Origin: Mycobacterium intracellulare ATCC 13950
Lineage (GTDB): Bacteria; Actinomycetota; Actinomycetes; Mycobacteriales; Mycobacteriaceae
Assembly (NCBI RefSeq): GCF_000277125.1
Contig: NC_016946.1
Span: 4,712,001-4,776,000 of the forward strand
Length of the DNA stretch: 64,000 bases
Direction of reading: 5' to 3'
Shown here: piece by piece, positions 8,666 to 18,363 of the stretch
How the letters are laid out: every line of letters begins with the position of its first letter
Numbering within the stretch: the first letter of the stretch is position 1
Notes under the pieces: model-generated
What the model was told of the DNA's origin: nothing
Database searches by the model: none
Seen by the model: only the letters and a program-made list of their open reading frames with translations
Translations under genes and position numbers: made by a program

Positions 8666-9847
8666 ATGCGGATCGCGGCGATCGTCGAGCGGGCGGTCGG
8701 CCTCGAGGGCGGTCGACGCGGCGGGCCCGCCAACGCGGTGGTCAACTTCTCCGGTCACACCGTCTCGTTGGTCGCGGTGATCACCGACGTGATCCGGGGC
8801 GGGCGGCCCGTGGCGGGTGTGGCGTTCAACTCGATCGGGCGGTTTGCGCAGAGCGGGATCCTGCGCGACCGGATGATCCCGCGGGTGTTGGCCGCCTCCC
8901 CCGATGGGCTGCTGGATGCGTCCGGGTTCCTCGATCCGGCCGCGGTCGTGGCGTGCGCGCTGGCCGACGAGAAACCCGGCGGTCATGGGGACCGGGCGGC
9001 CGCGGCGGGAGCGCTGGAACTGGCGTGCTGGGACCTCAACGCCAAGCTGCGCGACGAGCCCGCGTGCGTGACGATCGCCCGCCACGCCGGGCGGGATCCC
9101 GCGCCGGCGGTGCCGGTGTATGCCGCCGGCGGCTACTACTACGCCGAGGGCGGCGTCGAGAGGCTGCGCCGCGAAATGCGCGGGTACCTCGACCTCGGCT
9201 ATGACGCGGTCAAGATGAAGATCGGCGGCGCCGCGCTGGGCGAGGACCTGACGCGGATCGAGGCCGTCGTCGACGCCGTCGGCGACGCGGGACGGGTCGC
9301 GGTCGACGCGAACGGCCGCTTCGACCGCGCACAGGCCACCCGCTGGGCGGACGCGCTGGCCCCCTACGGCCTGCGCTGGTACGAGGAGCCGGGTGATCCC
9401 CTCGATTACGCGCTGCACCGCGCGGTGACGGACCGCTACGACGGCGCGGTGGCCACCGGCGAAAATCTGTTCTCGGTGCCGGACGTCACAAACCTGGTTC
9501 GCTACGGGGGCATGCGGCCGAATCGTGATGTCTTCCAAATGGATCCGGGGCTGAGCTACGGGCTGGGCGAGTACATGCGGATGCTCGACGTCCTGGAGGC
9601 TCATGGTTTCGATCGCCGGTTCGCGTTTCCGCACGGCGGGCACCTGATCAACCTGCACGTCGCCGCCGGGCTCGGCCTGGGCGGGTGTGAGGCTTACCCG
9701 GGAGTGTTCGCGCCGTTCGGCGGCTATTCCGACGCCTGCGTGGTCTCGGGCGGCCGGATCGCGCCGACGGACGCAGCCGGGTTCGGCCTCGAGGAGAAGG
9801 CCGGCCTGGCCGAACTGATCGCGGAGCTGACCGGAGGGTGCGGATGA
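8666..9847 (+). CDS. Enolase-superfamily acid-sugar dehydratase, D(-)-tartrate dehydratase-like
   Basis: A 393-residue member of the mandelate racemase/muconate-lactonising group. The residues expected for a dehydratase are present: KMK at 183-185, metal ligands D214 (VDANGRF), E240 and E266 (TGENLF), and the general acid/base H323 in FPHGGH. Conserved blocks such as AAGGYYY, EMRGYLD and VKMKIGGA closely recall the Bradyrhizobium D-tartrate dehydratase from memory, pointing to tartrate or a related acid sugar. ATG at 8666 (GTG at 8663 is an alternative). The stop overlaps the next gene's ATG by 4 nt, so the two are coupled. Confidence 0.8.
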   Translation: MRIAAIVERAVGLEGGRRGGPANAVVNFSGHTVSLVAVITDVIRGGRPVAGVAFNSIGRFAQSGILRDRMIPRVLAASPDGLLDASGFLDPAAVVACALADEKPGGHGDRAAAAGALELACWDLNAKLRDEPACVTIARHAGRDPAPAVPVYAAGGYYYAEGGVERLRREMRGYLDLGYDAVKMKIGGAALGEDLTRIEAVVDAVGDAGRVAVDANGRFDRAQATRWADALAPYGLRWYEEPGDPLDYALHRAVTDRYDGAVATGENLFSVPDVTNLVRYGGMRPNRDVFQMDPGLSYGLGEYMRMLDVLEAHGFDRRFAFPHGGHLINLHVAAGLGLGGCEAYPGVFAPFGGYSDACVVSGGRIAPTDAAGFGLEEKAGLAELIAELTGGCG

Positions 9848-10761
9848 AGATCGCGGTAATCGGTTGCGGGGCAATGGGTTCCATTTACGCCGCCCGACTG
9901 GCGACCGCTGGTAACGACGTGCTGGCCATCGACCGCCACCAGCCCAGCATCGAACGGATCAGCCGCGACGGCCTGCGGGTCACCGGCCCGGGCTACGACC
10001 GGGTGGTGCCGCTGCGGGCCAGCACCACCGCGCCGGACGAGCCGATGGATCTGATCGTGCTGGCGGTCAAGGCGGCCGACGTGACAGTCGGTGCGCGCCA
10101 AGCCCTTCCGATGCTGGGGCCGGCCACACCGGTGCTGACCATCCAGAACGGTTTGGGATCGGCGGAGACGGTCGCCGGCATCGTCGGCGCCGAGCGCGTC
10201 GCCGTCGGCATCGCCAGCGGGTTCGGGGCGTCGCGGGTGGCCCCCGGCCATGTGCATCACAACGCCATGCGGGCGATGCGCTTCGGCGCCCACTCGTCGC
10301 TGCCGCACGCGACGGTCGAAACGATCGCGCGGGCCTGGACCGACGCCGGATTCGACGCCGCCGCGGTCACCGACATCGCCGCCATGCAGTGGGAGAAGCT
10401 CATCTGCAACGCCGCCTACAGCGCGCCGTGCGCGCTGACCGGCATGACCGTCGGCCAGGTGATGGACGACCCGGAGATGGCTCCGGTCAGCCGGGCCGCC
10501 GCCACCGAGGCGTGGACCGTCGCCCGCGCGTCCGGCATCGCGGTGGCCGTCACCGACCCCGTCGCCCACGTACGCGCCTTCGGCGCGCAGATGCCCGACG
10601 CCAAACCGTCGGCGCTGCTGGACCACGAGGCCCGCCGCGTCAGCGAGATCGAGGTCATCAACGGCGCGGTGCCGCGCCAGGGCGCACGGGTCGGCGTCGC
10701 GGCGCCGGTGAACGCGACGCTGACCGCCTTGATCAAGGCGATCGAACGGCAGTGGGGCTGA
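9844..10761 (+). CDS. Ketopantoate reductase (PanE/ApbA) family oxidoreductase
   Basis: A 305-residue NADP-dependent reductase with the N-terminal Rossmann motif GCGAMGS, the substrate-side motif IQNGLGS and the family lysine in WEKLICNA. The stretch EIEVINGAVPRQGARVGV is typical of PanE C-terminal domains. ATG at 9844 overlaps the stop of the tartrate-dehydratase-like gene (ATGA), with GGAGGG 5 nt upstream. The context suggests reduction of a 2-keto acid produced by the dehydratase rather than pantothenate synthesis; that is inference from linkage. A dedicated panE may lie elsewhere. Confidence 0.82.
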   Translation: MKIAVIGCGAMGSIYAARLATAGNDVLAIDRHQPSIERISRDGLRVTGPGYDRVVPLRASTTAPDEPMDLIVLAVKAADVTVGARQALPMLGPATPVLTIQNGLGSAETVAGIVGAERVAVGIASGFGASRVAPGHVHHNAMRAMRFGAHSSLPHATVETIARAWTDAGFDAAAVTDIAAMQWEKLICNAAYSAPCALTGMTVGQVMDDPEMAPVSRAAATEAWTVARASGIAVAVTDPVAHVRAFGAQMPDAKPSALLDHEARRVSEIEVINGAVPRQGARVGVAAPVNATLTALIKAIERQWG

Positions 10762-10832
10762 CCGGGCTCTGCTAGAACGGGCCAGGACGGGTATACGGCA
10801 CCGGCACGCGCCGCGATGAGAGGAAGCCGCCG

Positions 10833-13800
10833 ATGACCGACACCGTCACCGACTCGGGCCGCGAGCAGCGCCTGACCGAGCGCGTCGAACAGCTGTACGC
10901 CAACGACCCGCAGTTTCGGGCCGCCGCGCCGTCGCCGGAGGTGACCGAGGCCGCGCACCGCGCGGGATTGCGGCTGGCCGAGGTCGTCGACATCTACCTG
11001 AGCGGTTATGCCGATCGGCCCGCGCTCGGCCAGCGCGCCTGCGAGGTGGCGCGCGATCCGGCGACCGGGCGCGCGGCGACGTCCCTGCTGCCGGGTTTCG
11101 AGACCATCACCTACCGCGAGCTGGGTGACCGGGTCGCGGCGCTGGCCGCCGCGTGGCGCTCCGGCCTGCCCGGCGGGTTGCGCCCCGGCGACTTCGTCGG
11201 CGTCCTGGGCTTCACCAGCATCGACTACGTCGTGCACTACCTGGCGTGCATCCGGCTGGGCACGGTGTTCGTGCCGCTGCAGACCAGTTCGACGGCGGCC
11301 CAACTCGCCCCGATCGTCGCCGAGACGTCGCCGCGCATCCTGGCCGTGAGCGTCGAGTCCCTCGGCACCGCGGTCGATGTAGTCCTCGAGGCACCGTCGG
11401 TCCAGCGCCTGGTGGTGTTCGATTACACCAGCGACGACGACGAACAGCGCGGCCGCTACGACGACGCCCGCGCGCGCCTGCGCGACGCCGGGCACGGCGC
11501 CGAGATGGTGGCGCTCGCCGCCGAGCTCGCGACCGGTCGCGGGTGCCCGGCGCCGGAGGCCTACGTTCCGGGCCGAAGCGAAAACCCGCTGGCCACACTG
11601 ATTTACACCTCCGGCAGCACCGGCACCCCCAAGGGCGCGATGTACACCGCCGACATGATGACCCGGATCTGGCAGCGCCCGCACAGCCCCTCGGTGGACA
11701 TCGGCCGGGTGGTCCCGGCCATCCACCTGCAGTACATGCCGCTGTCGCACGTGTACGGGCTGGAATGGCTGATCGCCACGCTGTCCTCCGGCGGCATCGG
11801 CTACTTCGCCGCCAAGAGCGACATGTCCACCCTGTTCGACGACATCGGCTTGGTCCGGCCCACCGCGTTGAACCTCGTCCCCCGGGTGTGCGACATGTTC
11901 TTTCGCCGCTACCGCAAGGAGCTCGACCAACGGGCCGGCGACGGCCTCACTGCCGAACAGCGCGACGAGGCGGTGAAAGCCGAACTGCGGCAAGACTTCA
12001 TCGGCGGGCGGGTCGTCTCGGCGATGTGCGGCAGCGCGCCGCTGTCCAAGCAGATGCACGCCTTCATGGAGTCGCTGCTCGACGTCACCGTGGCCGACGG
12101 CTACGGCGCGACCGAGACCGGCGGCGGCATCATACGCAGCGGCCGGATCAGGCGCCCGCCCGTCACCGACTACAAACTCGTCGACGTCCCCGAGCTGGGC
12201 TACCTCACCACCGACAAGCCCTACCCGCGCGGCGAGCTACACCTGAAGGCCAGCAACGTGATTCCCGGATACTTCAAGCACCCGGAGCTGTCGGCGCAGA
12301 TCTTCGACGACGAGGGGTTCTACAAGACCGGCGACATCATGGCCGAGCTGGGGCCCGACCACCTGATGTATCTGGACCGCAGCAACAACGTCATCAAACT
12401 CTCGCAGGGTGAATTCGTCGCCGTCTCCCAGCTGGAGGCCACCTTCTCCACCAGCCCCTACATTCGCCAGATCTTCCTGTACGGCAGCAGCGAGCAACCG
12501 TTCCTGCTCGCGGTGATCGTGCCGAACGTCGACGCCGTCGGCGGCGGCGACGCGCGCGCCCTGATCGCGGAGTCGCTGCAGCAGATCGCCGCCGACTCCC
12601 ACCTGCACCCGTACGAGGTCCCGCGCGATTTCCTGCTGGAGCCGCAGCGTTTCACCCGGGACAACGGCCTGCTGTCCGGGGTGGGCAAGCTGCTGCGTCC
12701 GGCCCTCAAGGCGCGCTACGGCGAGCGCCTCGACGCCATGTACGACGAGATCGAGGCCAGCCACGGCAACCAGCTCGACGAGCTGCGCTCCGCGAGCCGC
12801 GAGCTGCCCACCATCGACACGGTGCGGCGGGCGGCGGCGGCAACCCTGGGCCTGCCGGCGGACGCCGCGCTGCGCGGCGACGCGAAGTTCATTGAGCTGG
12901 GCGGTGATTCGCTGTCGGCGTTCTCCTTCGCCACGCTCCTGTCGGAGATCTTCCACATCGACGTGCCCGTGCAGACCATCGTCAGCCCCACCGCGACGCT
13001 GGCCACCATCGCGAACTACGTTGACGGCGAACGGACTTCGGAATCGACGCGGCCGACGTTCGCCTCGGTGCACGGCCGGGGCGCCACCGTCGCCCGCGCC
13101 GCGGATCTGACGCTGGCCAAGTTCATCGACGACGACACGTTGGCCGCCGCGCCCCACCTGCCGGCGCCGACCGGCGCCGTCAACACCGTGCTGCTGACCG
13201 GGGCCAACGGCTACCTCGGGCGCTTTCTGTGCCTGGATTGGCTGGAGCGCCTGGCCCCCACGGGCGGCACGGTGATCTGCCTCGCCCGCGGGGCGGACCC
13301 GACCGCCGGGCGTCAGCGCATCGAGGCGGCCATCGACAGCGGCGACGCCGAATTGTCGCGGCGTTTCCGCCAATTGGCCGACAAACATCTTCAGGTGCTC
13401 GTCGGTGACGTGGGCGCCGCCAACCTCGGGCTGGACACGCCCACCTACCAGCGCCTGGCGCGATCGGTGGACCTCGTCGTGCATTCGGCCGCCCTGGTCA
13501 ACCACGTGCTGCCGTACAGCCAGCTGTTCGGCCCTAACGTGGTGGGCACTGCCGAGATCGTCAAGCTGGCGATCAGTGAGCGCCTCAAGCCGATCAACTA
13601 CATCTCCACCGTGGCCGTGACGACGCTGCCGTATGGCAGCTTCATCGGCGAGGACGCCGACGTGCGTTCGGCCAGCCCCTCGCGCTCCCTCGACGAGTCG
13701 TATGCCAGCGGGTACGCGACCAGCAAGTGGGCCGGCGAGGTGCTGCTGCGCGAGGCCCACGACCTGTGCGGCGTGCCGGTCGCGGTCTTCCGGTCCGACA

Positions 13801-14399
13801 TGATCCTGGCGCACAGCGATTTCGCCGGTCAGCTCAACGTGCCGGACATGTTCACTCGGCTGATCTTGAGCCTGGTGGCGACCGGGATCGCGCCGCGATC
13901 CTTCTATCAACTCGACGCGTCCGGCAACCGGCAGCGCGCCCATTACGACGGGCTACCAGCCGATTTCACCGCCGAGGCCATCACCACGTTGGGCGCGCGC
14001 ACCCGGCAGGGTTACCACACCTACAACGTGCTCAACACCCATGACGACGGGGTTTCGTTGGACACGTTCGTGGACTGGCTCATCGCCGACGGGCACGAGA
14101 TCGAACGGGTCGACGACTACGACGAGTGGCTGGCCAGATTCACCGCGGCGATGAAGTCGCTGCCGGACAACCAACGGAAGAGTTCCCTGCTGCCGCTGAT
14201 GAGCGCCTACGCCAAGCCGGGCCAGCCGACGCACGGCACCGGCATGCCCGCCGAAAAGTTCCGCGCGGCAGTGCAATCCGCGGGGATCGGCGCCACCCGG
14301 GATGTCCCGCACGTCACGCAGGCGTTGATCGACAAATACGTCGCCGATCTGCAGCGGCTGGGATTGTTGCGCACCCGTGCCGGAGCGCACGCGGGATGA
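10833..14399 (+). CDS. car: Carboxylic acid reductase (FadD9-type, A-T-R multidomain)
   Basis: A full-length 1188-residue carboxylate reductase that reduces acids to aldehydes using ATP and NADPH. The adenylation domain shows YTSGSTGTPKG and YGATETGGG. The carrier domain has LGGDSLS, with S693 as phosphopantetheine site. The reductase domain begins near 785 with TGANGYLG (789-796) and has Y961-xxx-K965. ATG at 10833 has GAGAGGAAG upstream. Activation needs a phosphopantetheinyl transferase encoded elsewhere. It stands alone on this strand, 71 nt after panE-like and convergent with the permease. The physiological acid is not evident. Confidence 0.95.
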   Translation: MTDTVTDSGREQRLTERVEQLYANDPQFRAAAPSPEVTEAAHRAGLRLAEVVDIYLSGYADRPALGQRACEVARDPATGRAATSLLPGFETITYRELGDRVAALAAAWRSGLPGGLRPGDFVGVLGFTSIDYVVHYLACIRLGTVFVPLQTSSTAAQLAPIVAETSPRILAVSVESLGTAVDVVLEAPSVQRLVVFDYTSDDDEQRGRYDDARARLRDAGHGAEMVALAAELATGRGCPAPEAYVPGRSENPLATLIYTSGSTGTPKGAMYTADMMTRIWQRPHSPSVDIGRVVPAIHLQYMPLSHVYGLEWLIATLSSGGIGYFAAKSDMSTLFDDIGLVRPTALNLVPRVCDMFFRRYRKELDQRAGDGLTAEQRDEAVKAELRQDFIGGRVVSAMCGSAPLSKQMHAFMESLLDVTVADGYGATETGGGIIRSGRIRRPPVTDYKLVDVPELGYLTTDKPYPRGELHLKASNVIPGYFKHPELSAQIFDDEGFYKTGDIMAELGPDHLMYLDRSNNVIKLSQGEFVAVSQLEATFSTSPYIRQIFLYGSSEQPFLLAVIVPNVDAVGGGDARALIAESLQQIAADSHLHPYEVPRDFLLEPQRFTRDNGLLSGVGKLLRPALKARYGERLDAMYDEIEASHGNQLDELRSASRELPTIDTVRRAAAATLGLPADAALRGDAKFIELGGDSLSAFSFATLLSEIFHIDVPVQTIVSPTATLATIANYVDGERTSESTRPTFASVHGRGATVARAADLTLAKFIDDDTLAAAPHLPAPTGAVNTVLLTGANGYLGRFLCLDWLERLAPTGGTVICLARGADPTAGRQRIEAAIDSGDAELSRRFRQLADKHLQVLVGDVGAANLGLDTPTYQRLARSVDLVVHSAALVNHVLPYSQLFGPNVVGTAEIVKLAISERLKPINYISTVAVTTLPYGSFIGEDADVRSASPSRSLDESYASGYATSKWAGEVLLREAHDLCGVPVAVFRSDMILAHSDFAGQLNVPDMFTRLILSLVATGIAPRSFYQLDASGNRQRAHYDGLPADFTAEAITTLGARTRQGYHTYNVLNTHDDGVSLDTFVDWLIADGHEIERVDDYDEWLARFTAAMKSLPDNQRKSSLLPLMSAYAKPGQPTHGTGMPAEKFRAAVQSAGIGATRDVPHVTQALIDKYVADLQRLGLLRTRAGAHAG

Positions 14400-14421
14400 G
14401 GGACCGCGCGCCGGTGTGTGC

Positions 14422-15780
14422 TCAGTCGCGGGAAGCCACGCCGCCGCGTCCGCGCCGCCGGGCAACGACGTAGAGCCCGATCACCACCGCCCAGGACAGC
14501 AGGCCGAGCCACAGCTGACTGCGCGCCCGCTGATCGAACGCCATCTGCACCAGCACCGCGGTGATCCCGGCCAGGGTGAGGATGGACAGCACCGGGAAGA
14601 ACCACATCTTCACCGTCAGCTTGTCCGCGGGCGTGCGGCGGCGCAGGACGATCTGCGACAGCGCGATCAGCCAGTAGACGAACAGGATGACCGCGCCAGA
14701 TGAGTTGAGCAGGAACAGGAATACCGTGTGGGGCGCGACCCGCGCCATGATGACGCACCCGAATCCGACGGCCGACGAACACAGGATCGCGAGATAGGGG
14801 ACGCCGCGGCCGCTCAGCTGGACCAACCGCATCGGCGCCTCGCCCCGATCGGCGAGGACGAACAGCATGCGCGACGCCGTGTACAGCCCGGAGTTCAAAC
14901 ACGACAGCACCGCGGTGAGCACGACCGCGTTCATCACCTGATCCGCTCCGGGCAACCCCATGTGCTTGAGCGCGGCCACGTACGGCGAGCCGCCGAGTTG
15001 TCCCGAGTCCCACGGCAGGATCGCGACGAGCAGGAAGACCGAACCGACGAAGAAGATGCCGATGCGCACCACGACCGATCTGGTCGCCCTTTGGACCGCG
15101 AGCTCGGGGTCGCGGCTTTCGGCCGCGGCGACGGTGACGATCTCGGCGCCCACCATCGAGAAGATCACCACCACGATCGCGGCGAACACCCCGCCCACAC
15201 CGTGGGGAAAGAACCCGCCGTGTGCGTGCAGGTTGGCCAGGCCCCCGGGATGCCCCGGCACCAGGCCCAGGACGTACACCGCGCCGACGGCGAGGAAGAT
15301 CGCGATGGCCGCGACTTTGATTCCGGCGAACCAGAATTCGAACTCCCCGAACGACGTCACGGAGAAGAGGTTGGTCGCGGTCATCAACACCATCAAACCC
15401 AGCGACAGCGCCCAAAGGGGCGCGTGCAACCAGTAGGTGAGGACTTTACCGCCGGCGACCGCCTCGAAGCCCACCACGATCACCCAGAAGTACCAATACA
15501 GCCAGGCGACCGAAAACCCCGCCCAGCGGCCCAGGGCGCGGGCCGCGTAGTCGGCGAACGAACCCGTCGACGGGTTCGCGGCCGCCATCTCGCCCAGCAT
15601 CCGCATGACCAGGACGACGAGCAGGCCGCGCAGGGCGTAGGTGAGGAATGCGGCCGGCCCGGTGTCCTTGATCACCACGCCGGATCCGACGAACAGGCCG
15701 GCACCGATCACGCCGCCAAGGGCGATCATGCTGAGTTGGCGCTGCGACAGCCCTTGGCGCAGTTGCGAAGTGCCAGCCAT
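14422..15780 (-). CDS. APC-family amino acid permease (GabP-like)
   Basis: A 452-residue permease with about 12 hydrophobic segments. The first helix carries IALGGVIGAGLFVGSG, the substrate-site signature of the AAT subfamily, and MRMLGEMAAANP follows. The order in M. tuberculosis places gabP (Rv0522) in the same stretch, so 4-aminobutyrate or a similar amino acid is the likely cargo, but specificity cannot be read from sequence. ATG at 15780. It is convergent with the carboxylate reductase and 79 nt downstream of the MFS gene. Confidence 0.85.
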   Translation of the reverse strand: MAGTSQLRQGLSQRQLSMIALGGVIGAGLFVGSGVVIKDTGPAAFLTYALRGLLVVLVMRMLGEMAAANPSTGSFADYAARALGRWAGFSVAWLYWYFWVIVVGFEAVAGGKVLTYWLHAPLWALSLGLMVLMTATNLFSVTSFGEFEFWFAGIKVAAIAIFLAVGAVYVLGLVPGHPGGLANLHAHGGFFPHGVGGVFAAIVVVIFSMVGAEIVTVAAAESRDPELAVQRATRSVVVRIGIFFVGSVFLLVAILPWDSGQLGGSPYVAALKHMGLPGADQVMNAVVLTAVLSCLNSGLYTASRMLFVLADRGEAPMRLVQLSGRGVPYLAILCSSAVGFGCVIMARVAPHTVFLFLLNSSGAVILFVYWLIALSQIVLRRRTPADKLTVKMWFFPVLSILTLAGITAVLVQMAFDQRARSQLWLGLLSWAVVIGLYVVARRRGRGGVASRD

Positions 15781-15859
15781 GACCAGCCACCCCCTGCGCG
15801 CATCCGGTGTTGGTCATCAACCACAGCACATCAAGCGCCGCGACACCAGGTCCGCGCCC

Positions 15860-17212
15860 CTAAAGATACAAGTCGTGCTCGCGGATCAGCGCCGTGGCGA
15901 CCACGCTAATGACCGCTGTCGCAACCAAATACCCGCAGGCCAGCCAGGGCGCACCGCCGAGGGCGGCGATCAGCGCGGTCAGGATCATCGGGGTGACCCC
16001 GGAGGCGTAGATCCCCGACACCTGGTAAACGAACGACAGCCCGGTGTAGCGGGCGCTCGTGGGATACAGCGCGGAGTACAGCGTGCCCTGTGCCCCGTAG
16101 AACAGCGCGTGCACGACGCCGAAGACGATGATCATCGCCAGGCCGAACCACAGCAGCTTCTTGGTGCCGAACAGGGCGAAGGCGGGGAAGGCCGTCAGGC
16201 CGTAGCAGGCGATGCCCACCAGGTACACCCGTCGCGCACCGAAGCGCTCGGTCAATCGTCCCGAAATCGGCAGCAGCACAGCCATCAACAACGCGGCGAT
16301 GGTCACGGCCACCAGGACCGACACCCGGTTCAGCCCCAACGCTCCCGTCGCGTAACCGATCGCGAACACGCCCCAGGTGTTGAAGGCCGAGCCTTCCGCC
16401 CAGCGCGACAGCAACCCGAGCAGCGTGTTGCGCCGCGAGCGGGGCTCGCGAACGATGTCCCGCAGCGGCACGGTGGACGCGGCCTGCAGGTCTTGCAGCT
16501 TCCGGAACGCGGGAGTCTCGTCGACCCGCAACCGCACCACGATGCCGATCACCACCAACAGCAGGCTCAGCAGGAACCCGATGCGCCAGCCGTACGCGAG
16601 GAATCGGTTCGGCCCCAACACAATCTGCAAGAACGCGAATATGCCCGTACCCATGGCCAGTCCGAGCGCCAGCCCGACTTGTGGGACGGCACCATAGCGG
16701 CCGCGCCGGTCGTCGGGGCTGTGTTCGACGGCCAACAGCACCGCGCCGCCCCACTCGCCGCCGAGCGCGAAACCCTGCAGCACGCGCAACACCAGCAGCA
16801 GTACCGGTGCCCACGCCCCGATCTGCGTAGCGGTCGGCAAGAGCCCGATCAACGCCGTCGCGCCGCCCATGATGAGCATCGTCAAGGCCAGGCTGCGCTT
16901 GCGACCGATCCGGTCACCGATGTGACCGAACACCACGCCCCCGATGGGCCGCATGACGAACCCGACGGCGAACGTGGCGAAGGCCAATAGTGTTCCCACC
17001 AAGGAACTTTCATTCGGAAAGAACACCTTGTTGAACACCAGTCCGGCCGCGGTGGCGTACAGGAAGAAGTCGTACCACTCGACCGTGGTCCCCAACAGGC
17101 TCGCCGCGACGACGATGCGCAACCGCCGACGCCGCTGGTCGGATCGCTCGGCGACCGGATACGCGTCGGCCAGCCCGGCGGCGGGTGCCGATGCGGGCAA
17201 CGTGGCGGCCAT
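15860..17212 (-). CDS. MFS transporter, metabolite:H+ symporter (MHS) type
   Basis: A 450-residue carrier with 12 predicted helices. The MFS loop motif GHIGDRIGRKR follows helix 2 and RVLQGFALGGEWGGA follows helix 4, both typical of the MHS group that imports organic acids, betaine or shikimate. ATG at 17212 lies 5 nt after the ssuD stop, so it is almost certainly co-transcribed with the monooxygenase. That pairing suggests the carrier imports an organosulfonate, although known sulfonate importers are usually ABC systems. The frame extends upstream into an ssuD shadow, which was excluded. Confidence 0.85.
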   Translation of the reverse strand: MAATLPASAPAAGLADAYPVAERSDQRRRRLRIVVAASLLGTTVEWYDFFLYATAAGLVFNKVFFPNESSLVGTLLAFATFAVGFVMRPIGGVVFGHIGDRIGRKRSLALTMLIMGGATALIGLLPTATQIGAWAPVLLLVLRVLQGFALGGEWGGAVLLAVEHSPDDRRGRYGAVPQVGLALGLAMGTGIFAFLQIVLGPNRFLAYGWRIGFLLSLLLVVIGIVVRLRVDETPAFRKLQDLQAASTVPLRDIVREPRSRRNTLLGLLSRWAEGSAFNTWGVFAIGYATGALGLNRVSVLVAVTIAALLMAVLLPISGRLTERFGARRVYLVGIACYGLTAFPAFALFGTKKLLWFGLAMIIVFGVVHALFYGAQGTLYSALYPTSARYTGLSFVYQVSGIYASGVTPMILTALIAALGGAPWLACGYLVATAVISVVATALIREHDLYL

Positions 17213-17217
17213 GGCCC

Positions 17218-18363
17218 TTAGTGCGCCGACGCGACCGCGAAGGGCGTCGCCCCGGCCGGATGCGACTGGCGGTTGGGGTGACGCCACAGGCCCATCCGCT
17301 CCAGAATCGGCAGCACGCCCTCGCCGAACCAGTAGGCCTCCTCCAGATGCGGATATCCCGACAAGATGAAGTGGGTGATCCCCAAATTGGCGTATTCGGC
17401 CAGCCGTTCGGCGACCTCGGCGTGCGACCCGACCAGGGCGGTGCCCGCTCCCCCACGCACCAGGCCCACGCCGGCCCACAGGTTCGGCGCGATCAGCAAC
17501 TTGCTGCTGTCGCCGCCGTGCAGCTCCCGCATCCGGCGCTGGCCCTCGGATTCGCTGCGCGCCAGGCTGTCCTGAACCCGTGCGATGTCCGCGGGGTCGA
17601 TGGCGGCCAGCAACCGGTCCGCCTCCGCCCATGCCTGCGCGGACGTGTCACGGCTGATCACGTGAATCCGCAAGCCGTACCGCAGGATTCGTCCGGCGTC
17701 AACGGCCAGCCCACGGACCCAGTCCAACGTCTTGGCGACCGCGGTCAGCGGCTCGCCCCAGGTGAGATACACGTCGGAGTGCTTGGCCGCCACCGGCCCC
17801 GCGGCCGCCGACGACCCGCCGAAGAACACCGCCGGGATCGGATCGGGCGGGTTGTTCAGTTGCGCGCCTTCGACCCGGATGTGCTCCCCGGAGAAGGTCA
17901 CCGGCTCCCTCGAGGTCCACAGCTGCCGCACCACGTGCAAGAACTCAGCGGTGCGGGCGTAGCGCGCCTCCTTGTCCAGGAAGTCCCCGTAGGCGCGCTG
18001 CTCGTGCGGTTCGCCACCGGTGACGACGTTGAGCAGCAGGCGTCCGGCCGAGTGCCGCTGGAAGGTCCCGGCCATCTGGGCCGCCAGGGTGGGACTGAGC
18101 AGCCCGGGCCGAAACGCCACCAGAAATTTCAGGGTCGCGGTCGATTCGACCAGCATCGCCGTCGTCAACCACGCGTCCTCACACCACAATCCGGTGGGGG
18201 TGAGAACCGCTTCGAACCCGTTGTCTTCGGCGGCCGTACAGATCTGGTGCAGATACCGCAGCGTGGCGGGCCGGTCGCCGGACATCGGCGTGCCGTGCCC
18301 GCCCGCGACCAGATTCCGCGAATCGCCGTAGGTCGGCAGAAACCAATGAAACGCGAGACTCAC
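17218..18363 (-). CDS. ssuD: FMNH2-dependent alkanesulfonate monooxygenase-like protein
   Basis: A 381-residue bacterial-luciferase-fold flavin monooxygenase. Conserved SsuD features are visible: FHWFLPTYGDSR at the N-terminus, RPGLLSPTLAAQMAGTFQ, LLNVVTGG, and LSGYPHLEEAY near the C-terminus. SsuD enzymes cleave alkanesulfonates to sulfite and aldehyde using FMNH2 from a separate reductase, none of which is adjacent here. GTG at 18363. The MFS gene follows after 5 nt. Expression under sulfate limitation is expected from the family; no operator could be assigned. Confidence 0.85.
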   Translation of the reverse strand: MSLAFHWFLPTYGDSRNLVAGGHGTPMSGDRPATLRYLHQICTAAEDNGFEAVLTPTGLWCEDAWLTTAMLVESTATLKFLVAFRPGLLSPTLAAQMAGTFQRHSAGRLLLNVVTGGEPHEQRAYGDFLDKEARYARTAEFLHVVRQLWTSREPVTFSGEHIRVEGAQLNNPPDPIPAVFFGGSSAAAGPVAAKHSDVYLTWGEPLTAVAKTLDWVRGLAVDAGRILRYGLRIHVISRDTSAQAWAEADRLLAAIDPADIARVQDSLARSESEGQRRMRELHGGDSSKLLIAPNLWAGVGLVRGGAGTALVGSHAEVAERLAEYANLGITHFILSGYPHLEEAYWFGEGVLPILERMGLWRHPNRQSHPAGATPFAVASAH

